From Paracentrotus lividus (taxonomy: Eukaryota; Echinodermata; Echinoidea; Camarodonta; Echinidae): a stretch of DNA of 64,000 nt. Each line of letters opens with the position of its first letter. Position 1 is the first letter of the stretch. This document shows positions 49,873 to 61,178 of this stretch, in pieces. The notes under the pieces are model-generated. The model had not been told where the DNA came from, ran no database searches, and saw nothing but the letters and a program-made list of their open reading frames with translations. The position numbers and the translations under genes are program-made. The stretch lies in the NCBI GenBank assembly GCA_940671915.1, contig CALNVZ010000174.1, positions 21,212,116 through 21,276,115 of the forward strand, in the 5' to 3' direction.

Positions 49873-49950
49873 AATAATGATGATGATATAAATGATGAGG
49901 AAGAAGAAGATGATGATGATAAAAAAGATGATAAAAAAGATGATAAAAAA

Positions 49951-49981
<31 letters not shown>

Positions 49982-52900
49982 GCGATAATAGTGATGATGA
50001 TGGTGATAATAGTGGTGATGATGATGATGATGATGATGATGATTGCGATAATAGTGATGATGATGATGGTGATAATAGTGGTGATGATGATGATAATGAT
50101 GATGAAGATGTTGATGATGACGATCTCACACTGTATTAGATAAATTTGCCTTTTAATATATTTTGTAAACTTTTTAGATAAAATACATAAAGTACATTCA
50201 TATTTCAATAGTGAATATGAGTCAACCAACTGCCCTTCTCGTCCAGCATGGTATACTGATGAAATCTATGAAGCTAGACGTATCCGACGTAGGCTTGAAC
50301 GATCCTGGCGTAAGAGTCGCAAATGTGAGGACTACAAGAAGTACTTGGATCAGATTCATATTCTGAGTAGACTCGTGCTTGAAGCGAAGTCTTCGTACTA
50401 CAAAGATCAGCTGCGCGACGCTGACATCAAGACAGTTTTTCGCGTCCTGAATTCTCTCTTGAACAGATCCCCGTCAGTTCTTCCAGGCCATGTCTCAGCT
50501 AATGATCTGGCGAACAGATTTTCTGCTCACTTCAATCACAAGGTGGTGAAAATACGTGAAGCTTTATCTTCCAAAGAAGTTGAAGGTGTTCCTGTGGGCA
50601 GAATAGAGGTTGACGATGCTGGAGGTCTTCAATTTGCTATTGCCAATTTCTCAGAGTTTGAAACCATCACTGTGGACAAAGTTCGAAGGATAATCATGTT
50701 GGCACCCAGCAAATCATGCTCTCTAGATCCTCTCCCGGTATGGATGCTGAAGGAGAATATTGACATGTTCTTGCCATATGTCATGTCCATTGTGAAGTCA
50801 TCACTGAATTCAGGAGTCTTTCCAAGATGCCTGAAAGAAGCTATAGTGACACCCATAATCAAGAAAAGCAATCTGGATCGGGATAACCTTGGAAACTATC
50901 GTCCAGTTTCGAACCTTCCATTCCTGTCCAAAGTTATCGAGAAGGCAGTTATGACTCAGGTGTCGGAGCACTTGGAATAAAATAACCTGAACAGAGATTG
51001 TCAGTCCGCGTATCGACAGCATCATAGTACGAAGACAGCACTGTTAAAGGTTAAAAATGATATTCTCCAGGCTATGGATCAAAACGAGTTGCCTTTGTTG
51101 TCTTGCTGGATCTATCGGCTGCTTTCGACTCTGTGGACCATGAAATCTTGCTCAACAGATTATCCAATGTGTTTTGCATTAAAGGCACCGCTAAGTGCTG
51201 GTTTGACTCTTACCTTTCGCGTCGCTTCAGCAGATGCAAAGTAGCACGTGAACTGTCTACTCCCCAGTCCTTGGATTACGGTGTGCCGCAAGGGTCTGTA
51301 GTTGGCCCGCAACTTTTCAGCATGTATACCCATCCGCTGCCAGATATAATCAGGTTGTATGATGGGGTGCACTCCCATTCGTATGCTGATGATGTTACGC
51401 TATATGCTTTTGCAGAGCCGAAGAACATTGAGTCTGTTAATCGTGCCCTTCATACGCTATCGAGTTGCATCGACCATTTGCAGAAGTGGATGGAAGCTAA
51501 CATGCTGAAGCTCAATACCGAGAAAACTGAGTTCTTAGTTATTTCTAGTCCACGATCTCGCCAGCATATAGAAGATGTCACTCTTGCCATTTCGGACATT
51601 TCAATCATACCAGGTTTGACAGCGAAGAACTTGGGTATGCAGTTTGACTCCGCATTGAAGATGGACAGTCACATTTCGGACCTCTGTCGTCGATTGCATT
51701 ACCATCTATCGAACTTAGCCCGTATCAGGCCTTTCATTGACAGGAAAGCATGTGTGGACGCCGTTCGAGCGATCATTTCATCTAGATTGGACTATGGTAA
51801 TTTTTTGCTTTATGGTGCCAATTCTTCTCAGATCCAGCGTCTTCAGAGGGTGCAGATTCGGGCAGCTAAGCTCATCTTCAAGGTCCGCAAGTATGATCAT
51901 GTCACACCCCTGCTCAGGGAACTTCATTGGCTCCCGATTGGACAACGCATTGAGTTCAAAATGTTGATGATTGTCTTTAAATGTTTGCAAGGAATGGCTC
52001 CTACCTATTTAAGCTCGCTCATCATTCCTTACCAGTCTGCAAGACATGGCCTTCGTTCATCTAGTGACAGGACCATTCTACAAGTCCCACGATCTAACAG
52101 CAAATCCGGAGACAATGCATTCATGATTGCTGGACCTAGGCTGTGGAACGAACTACCACGATTTGTTCGCTTGTCCCCTTCACTGGAGGTGTTCAAGAAG
52201 AACTTGAAGACTGTATTATTTAATAGATGAATATGATATTTATTTACATGTATATTGAACAGTGTAAAGCGCTGTGAAACTCACTATGAGTAATTGAGAG
52301 CGCTATATAAATGTTTATATCCTATCCTATCCTACAATGTATCCCTTAGGAACTGGGTAGTCCCATAGTAAGCCTATGGGAACGACATAATTCCTCATTC
52401 ATTATCATAAAATGCCTAATTTTCATTGTGGGTCGACAACTTACATTTTCCTATAGCAAGCACCGTTGGTCCGAGAATGAAAAAATCAAGAAATACTAAG
52501 CTAAACAATGAATACCAAGCGCAGGAAAGAATAAAGATTAATCAGGAGAACTACAGGTATGATTCTAGGAAAACTGTTGTGCTTAATTGAGGTTTGTAAT
52601 CACTTTGAAAGAGAAACACAATGTTTAAAGCATAGTTTTGAGTTTACACTTTTTGACCAATCTCCCAGTAATAACCCGGAGGAGTGATGTCACAAAAAGG
52701 GCGCGAATGGTGCACATGTATAATGAAACACACGAATGAACTAACCTGAAAGGAGGTACTAGTTTGACTGGATCATTGGTTATCAGTTTGACAGTATGGT
52801 CAGGGAAGCTTGCTCTCAGATGGTCAGCATTCAGGAACGTATCATTCCAGTCCAAACTGGCAATCTGCTTCGTCATCCTGTCAGAATTCGGTTTCAATTT

Positions 52901-55900
52901 ATTCAAGATGTTAAAAATTTACATTTTATTTCAATTTTGTGAGGAGATGTAGGATTTCTTTTGGGGAATAATTGTACATGATAACTAAAAAGTATAATGT
53001 TAAAATCACTCTACAAATATACCAGGTAAATTTGTTTATTTCCTTTTTAACCAACATGATATCATTTATACTGCACAAATCAAAATTTGAATAAAATAAG
53101 CTTTATACTACTTCACACAAGGATTGATGTGAATTAAATATTCATATTTATAGAACTTTCTCTAAAACACTGCATGGATAATGATAGACCAATTACTTTA
53201 TATTGATTTTGGTCAAGAGAAACACACTTGCAAAAGTAAGCACTCACTATTTCCTGTGAAACAAACTACATCTCAGTACACATGCCTAATAGTTATCTGA
53301 CCTAAAATTGGTTTGAAGTAAAATCATTTAGACATAAACAGCTGCATGATCTTACTTTGAGTAATGAGCTGCCCCTGGATCTCCATAACCCAATAGGATG
53401 TCATGCAGCCAGTCTGGTACCACACAGTCAGTGTTCATCAGGTCTCGGATTGTCTCCAGGACAGCCTACAAGTGAGAAAGTAGACCACAAACACTTCATA
53501 AAATATCATCAATCCTATCGTACATGTACTTGAATTTTTCTGACAATTCATAATATTAACAATGACATATTTTAAGCCGACATCACACCTCTGTGTTTGT
53601 GGATTGCGGTCAGCTGCAGTAGCCGAAAGCAGCCGAAAGCAGCCAGAGGCCTCTTTGAGCGCCTGTCTATTCACCTCGTTCTAGCTCGTTGTGTTGCCTT
53701 TGACTGTGTTTGTCTGCGTTCTGGCAATCCGCAGCCGAAGGCAAGCCTCTAACACAAGGGTGTGAGCAGGGCTTAAATCCTTTTGAACGTTTCTTGGTAA
53801 GCCTTCAAAAAGCTTCTAATTAGCTGTGTCTTCCCCTCCTCATCTACAAGCCTAGTTCTGGAACCACTTTTCCATCTACTGGTTGAAAAGGCTTATGTGA
53901 AGTAGCTGAAAGTCTGACAAGGTAGTTGGAGAATTGATTGTGCAACTGATAGTGACAAATATGTGAACCACCCTCCCTCCCCCCCCCCCCTCGGCTCAAA
54001 ACCACCAACGAGTTGCAAATACATGTAACACAAGAGAAGAATTAGCATGAGAAACAGCAAGTTTTTCTGCAGAGGATTTCATTTCATACTTTAATAAAAT
54101 ACAAGTCATTAGTATAATTGAAAGGCTTGAACTCTCTAGTTTCAGGAAACACATTGAATTAAAATTTGGATTCTGGCATCTTATTGGTGGTTTTTAGCTG
54201 ACAGACCACATATAATTCCCTGATACCTTGAAGTTGTTCTCTTTGGGTTTCCTCCTCATCATGATATTGAAGCTCTCATAAACATCCTCTGCACCACTAG
54301 ATGCTGTCTTGGCCATGTCTTTCTGGTACTGGTTTGGGTCTAGCCACACTCTGTAGGTTCTGGTGATACCAGGGAGCTCTGGCTTGGGTTCTGGGCCTAC
54401 ACAAACCCATCAAACATTGTTTGAATTATCACAAAACACGTCATGCTTCTCAGAACAACATAATTCTCTGTCAATGGTTAAACAAAATTAAATGCTGTAT
54501 ATAAAAAAAAAAAAGATATCTTACATATCTCGAAACGAACCAAGGAATTCAAACAAGGGGCACCAGCACTTTGGAATTCTCTCCCATCAATTATTAGAAT
54601 TATAACCCAACTCGACTGATTCAAAGTAGAATTAAAGACACACTTATTTCTGAATGCCTAATTAAACCTGGTGTATAGTTATGGTTAAAAAAAAAGGAAT
54701 CAGCACAAAACCGATCAAATGTAGTCTCATGTTGTCCACATTGCACTAAAAGATATGTGTGAGAGATCTTGTAACATTCCTTTCATGATTTCCGATGAAT
54801 TTCATTGAAAATGTTTGAATGAAGCGTAATTAACCGCCGTTTTAGACTTCTGCTGGGGGGTTCACACACCGGAGGTTACGGCGTGAATTAGTGCGAACGA
54901 TCTGTGTGTGACACCCACAAAAGATAATCCCCATTGGTTTTCCATGTGAACGCTAACATGAGTCGGGTCCCCGTCTTATACGTTTTATACTTATATTATG
55001 AAATAAAGACATAAAACAAGATTTCAAGTACTATAATTTGCTTTATTATTGTTATTGGATTCAATCTTTCATAATTTATCTAAATGTGAATCCAAAATTA
55101 GTTACAAATGTATGTGTTTACTAAGAAATGTACTATTATTAGTATTATTTAAAATCCTGAGTGTCAATTCATGGCAATCATTCATAAATAGAGTAGTAAA
55201 AAAATATTCTGAATCATTAAAAACAGGGTTGCCACCTTTACACAACTATGGATGACTGAATGAATACCAAGGGCACATTAAAGCAGTACTTTGTACCTAA
55301 AATACAAATTCAGGCTAGGATAACAAATACACCAATGCTTTCTTTCACTCTCATAAACACCTTTCATCTTCCTCAACCAAATTCATGTGTTGTTTTTTAT
55401 TATTAATATTATTATTGTTGTTGCTAAGGATAAGAAATTCCTGCAATATACCTTCTTCAATCACTTCACCCTTCTCATCTAAAAGCCCCTCTATCTCGCA
55501 TCCTCTGACGTAGGCTAGTCCAACCTGGTTGATGAAATGTTCATTTTTGGTGAAGGGCGTGCCAATCTTGTTGGTAGGTCGCACAGTGACGAGGAAGGCA
55601 ACATCATGCTTTCTCAATGCTGGGCAGAAGGGGTAAATAAAGTTTAGGAATAACACAGTCACATTATGCTCCAAAAAAGCCCTTCAATAGTGATGCTTCT
55701 TGAGAATAGATGGTCACAGTAGTTATTTAAACTATTTCAAAGTGCAAATTTGCATCAAATCTAACGTTGGCAGAAAAATGATATGTCAATTAAAGATATG
55801 AAGGGTACCCTGAATAAAAGAAACAAGATCAATCCTCGACCACGCGCGGTCGAAATATATGCCTCCGCCATTGCCAGATCAGAAAAATATTGCAACTTCA

Positions 55901-58900
55901 TCTATTCAATTTACTTTATAGAATGACATTTTTTACCTTGACCTTTGACCTTGTGACCCCAAACCTAATCAGACCATATTCCTCTGGTGATAGATACTAC
56001 CCTTAAATTTGAAGTTTACATCTTAATTGGTTCCCGAGATATCACAATGACAAACTCAATACATGGATTTTCACATCTTGACCTCTGTGACCCTTGACCT
56101 TTGACCTATATAATCCATAATCTAATCAGATCATCTTCCTATGGCGGTACATACTACACCTCAGTTTGAAGCTCATATCTCAAATGGTTCTTAAGATATC
56201 GCGATAACAAACTCAATACATAGAATTTCACTATTTGACCTCCGTGACCTTGACCTTTGACCTACACACTCCAAAATCTGATCAGATCATCTTCCTATGG
56301 TGGTACATACTATCCCCAAGTTTGAAGCTCATACCTCAAATGGTTCTTGAGATATCGCGAAAACAAACTCAATACATAGAATTTCACTATTTGACCTCCG
56401 TGACCTTGACCTTTGACCTACATACTCCAAAATCTAATCAGATCATCTTCCTATGGTGGTACATACTACCCCAAGTTTGAAGCTCAAACCGCAAATGGTT
56501 CTTGAGATATCGCGACAACGAACTCAAAACATAGAATTTCACTATTTTTTACCTCTGTGACCTTGACCTTTGACCTACATACTCCAAAATCTAAAAAGAT
56601 CATCTTCTTATGGAGGAACATACTATCCCCAAGTTTGAAGTTGATATCTCAAGTGGTTCTTGAGATATCGCGATAACGAGCAAGCGGGACGTACGGACGA
56701 ACGGACGGACAACCCGAAAACATGATGCCTTCGGCACCACCTTCGTTGGCGGAGGCATAAAAAATTGCAAATCACTTATTAATATGCTCTTTCCGAAGAG
56801 CCTATGCTCTTTGCCAAGAGCCTACATGTAGGTATAATGTCATATCAAATCTATCATTCTATCACTTAGTGGATATGAGAAATTGCAGATTTATTAAATA
56901 CCATCATTTTGCATGTTTTTTTTCTGTAACATAAATTATGGACACATTTTTGCTAGCCGTTTCATAGGAAATGATGTTTGGGTGGAAGATTTTTGCATTA
57001 CTACATGTATTTCCCTATCACTTACTTATTAAGGTGCAGTTGTTTGAAGACCCATATATTCTTATTCATGTTATTACAGTACAAACCAGCTATAAACTCC
57101 GGCTCTGTATAATGTTAGTTACCGTGAATTGCTCTTGGGTTAATTGCTATCAACCTTTTCAAAGCACTTTCAGACAGTGTCTTCCACCTTTCAATCTCAA
57201 GAAGCAATCATTTTACTTTAGGAGAGAGATTGATATGCTTACATTCCCATTCTGACTTGATGTGATGACGGAGGTTGAGGGTCAAAGTGATATCTGCTCT
57301 GACACTGGCTGGGTGATTCTCACCAATGTTTGGCTTGGAAACCTGCAGAAATCATCAAAATTACCATACATAAAGGTGTTTTTAATGGTTTCTTATTCGC
57401 TCTTAAAAGCACATCTAAAATATATACAATTATCTAGTGCTTTTTCTTTTTTTTTAAGGTACATTTACAATACAACTCAGAGACAAAATACAAAACAAAA
57501 CAAAACAAAAAATTAAAGGATAATTGACCATAAGCACATTTCCCAATTCAACATAATACTGTAAACATATATTCTCCATATATATAATATCTGGATAATA
57601 TTCATAACCCATCATGAAAATATGTTGAAAGCAATACAGCCAAATTCAAAAGCAAGATATAGGCTGGAATTCATGATAACAGCTATTTAATAACTAAATC
57701 AATTAGACAAACTTATCATTAAATCTTAAATGTAAATCATATTGAATGTCATGAACTGTATTACTAGAAAAAGAAGATTGAAGAAATCTCTTTTCGCAAG
57801 AGATACATGTGTATGAATGTCATTGTTTCTGTATCATCCTATTTCTTTAGATTAATTCATTTGAAAACAAACTGTTCTTACCTCAACTACTGAGAATGAA
57901 GTTATGGGCTGTAAATAAATCATACAAGCAAAATATCAAGAATCAAGAACATAGATCTTGTAATAGAAAATAATAGAAATAGAAAATAGAAAATAGAAAA
58001 GGTGGTAGATAGAGGGAGAGGGAAATAAGCTTAGATCATGGCTTATTTTTAAGAGTAAATGATTTTGTATTTTAAGATTTTTATAAATTAAGAAACTACA
58101 AATAATTAGTTTTATAGTTTTTAATTATCATGTTTCATGATATCATATCCAGATACAGTAGATACCTCATAAAAATGTCATCAATTGACACAGCCAACAA
58201 CACTACAAAACTAAACAATCATATTGAACAAAATTTTATCAAATTAAGACTTTGGGCCTGACAGCTTCCTCTCCTTCCCATACAAAACATATAATTAAAG
58301 CAGGAATATACAACAATATTTTAAATTCAATTCAAATTGTTTTATTCAATAATTTAAAACCAATATATATATATACACACAATTAAAACATGAATAACAA
58401 TACTGAACTAATATCAGACGGGAATGCTAGCAATCACATCCATCACCATGGAAACACATACCTGTGCCATACGAGCCCATCCTCCAAAGAAACAGCTACT
58501 GTCCTCAGCTTTCCAGGGCTTCATTCTATGAATTGCATCCTCTATATCCTGCCTGATCTCATCTAAGATGGATTGAAAAGGACAAGGATTTGAAATAATC
58601 CCATTGCTTAATAGTACAGGTCAAGATTTAAGCATCTCTTTAATAGAAAGATCAGCGAGAAGTTATTGTAATTCATGAAAAGTTTGACTCTATCATAGTT
58701 TCCTCTAATAGTTATTTGTAGGTAACTTAAATTTGACTTTCTATGAAGTCATTAGATTCATAAATACATTGTATCTATCTTTCTTCAAAGATTTGTAAAC
58801 ATATATGCTGCAGGATCTCATCTGAGATGAATTTAAAATGACAAGGATTTGAAAAAATCCCATTGCTTAATAATAATAGTACAGGTCAAGATTAATTTGT

Positions 58901-61140
58901 CTCTTATAGCAAGACATTTTGTTTCATAACAAGAAGTTATTGTGATTCATGAATAGTTTTCTCCTTCGCAGTTATCTTTAAGAGGATCGTGTAGGTTACA
59001 TAAATCTGTCTTCCTAAGAAGTCGTCAGTAGATTTGTAAATATTTTCTGTTGAATACTATTTAATGATCTTTCTGCCAAGATCACCTTTATATGACAACA
59101 CATTTTTAATTAACATAACAATCTCCCACAGATGCAGGTCAATGACCTTGTGTGTGATTTGAAGCAATACAAGTTATTAGCATGCAACTCTAGTTCCTGC
59201 AGGAAATTATGAAATTGAATTTTTCTACATGAATTTTCAAGAGTTAAATGCAGAGTTTTATACTTTGGTATCATTTAGGAATTAGGCTTCGCATATTTTC
59301 CATCGTAATCATATTCCCAATTATAACATACAGTAAACAATGGACATTCTTGAGGACGATATGAAAGGGGTGAATTAAAGTACTTTCACTTACATGTGGA
59401 CTCAAGTCTGAAAAGATGAAAGTTTCTAAGCAAGTAATCATGCAGAGTCAGCATCTGAAGATTCAGTTTAGGAAGGGCAAGGCAACCTGTCAACAAAAAC
59501 ATTCAGGAATATAGATTAGGATTTCTGCCCTGCTAATTTAAACAAATTAAAACATTCAAAACTCATCAATACACTTGTGCCATTTAAGTAATGTAATGCT
59601 ATGTTCCATACTCGGTGATGTGCACAGCATCAAATTGACACTGTTATGTTTACACTGAAATCCTTTATAAATCATGAGCTGAACATCTAAAAAAAAACTT
59701 TAAAAGCAAAATCTTATCCTTTCATCCTCTCTTGCTTATACATAGTTGATTCAAGTTTGACTTCAATGCCTCTTTGGTTTCAAATTATTTCAAAAGTATA
59801 GAGTAAGATTGGTGGATGAACATATGGAGCAACCTAAATATATAATGGCTCTGGCAAAACAATTGTGGTGTTGGAGGTTTAACACCATGAAGAAAGAGAG
59901 AAGGAGAATAACAAGAATACAGAATACCTTCACCCGAGTAGTACTCCGTAGGGACGACATTCTCATCCCATAGAATCTCTTCAGTTGGGTAGAGTGGGGT
60001 CTCATTCAATGATTGGATCTGGGAAATCCTTCTCTCATGATGGGAAACCTGGGAATAAAGGTCAAAGGGTAAAGACCATCATCATGAGGTCATATACAGT
60101 CTACTCCCATTATAACGAGCATACACACAAGATTTTGTTATAACAAGGTAATCCTGCCGGTCCTGATGTGTACATGTGTCTATATGTTAAAGCCCAAGTA
60201 TAGTTGTGGTAGAGAAAATTGCATTTTTAAAAAACTTACTCAACTTGTCCTAATATTGTTCCAATTACATATCAATACATGGGCAAGCAATATAACCATG
60301 TAGCATGCATGTCTTTCTATGGTATGTTATAGTTAGCATAAACATGGGGAGATGCTCATCAAAATGAGGCCATACTTCCTTCACTCTCACCCCAGAACTC
60401 TGGGCATGCCACACCACTGCTGACTGGTATGGCGTGGGCCCATTCTGTGTGTATCAGTCTGTGTATCAATAGCATATACTTTGCACACAAACCACTGCAC
60501 GTTGCACTCTCCCCGGTGACATCCTGTTTAGGCAGGGCCTACCATCGATTTACACAGTTTTGTAGCTAAATTCAGGTCTTCAGTGGATTTTATAACAAAT
60601 CATTTTATACGCAGAGGTTATTTGAGGTATTAATTCATATTATTCTGCTATGGAAGTAAAACAAAAACTCTGTTCTCCCAAAACTATAGACGAGCTTCAA
60701 TGTGTTCAGTATAACGAGATTTTGTTGCAACAAGGTACATAGCTTGGTACCAAGCACCTCATTATAATGGGAGTTGACTGTACAAGGTCCCTGCAAACAA
60801 ACCCATTCTTATAGAGAGTTGTAATGTTAATGAATCAATAGCAGGTCCTCTAATCAATCATAAAACTTACTATCCCCGATATGTAAAAAAGTTGCATTTC
60901 AATTTTCAAATAACTTTGCACAAATCATATTTTAAACATGATTTTAAATGAAACTAGTTTTCTAAGCATAGATTTAATAAGTAAACATTCCATTCATATT
61001 ATAAACAAACTCTGCATTAAATGCAGATAGTGATAGATAGTTGAAAATGATGTCAAAATAATTTTAAGTGTAGGATGGGGGCTGGGAGTCCAGAAACCTA
61101 ACAATAATGAAGCCCTGTTTTTGTCTCTGGAATAAGCCAA

Positions 61141-61178
<38 letters not shown>

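Larger units (their letters stand above)
50125..52336 (+). mobile_element. 5'-truncated CR1/L2-like LINE, antisense in AQR intron
   Basis: Encodes the linker after the endonuclease ([20 protein letters not shown]), then reverse transcriptase: [61 protein letters not shown] and the catalytic [11 protein letters not shown] (YADD at 51,382-51,393), then a C-terminal [12 protein letters not shown] at 50,978-50,980 and a one-base loss near 51,095 break the frame. No endonuclease domain is present. The 3' end is AGCGCTATATAAATG with short TCCTA repeats. Inactive copy in opposite orientation to AQR. Clade placing is by motif style only. Confidence 0.9.

Noticed and set aside
49606..50229. 207-residue Ile-rich frame and other long frames through 49.6-50.2 kb
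   Set aside because: They are translations of the GAT/ATC microsatellite, not proteins.
55049..55255. 68-residue frame ending [11 protein letters not shown]
   Set aside because: Could be the end of an old retroelement protein, but I could not match any motif; opposite strand to AQR and inside its intron.
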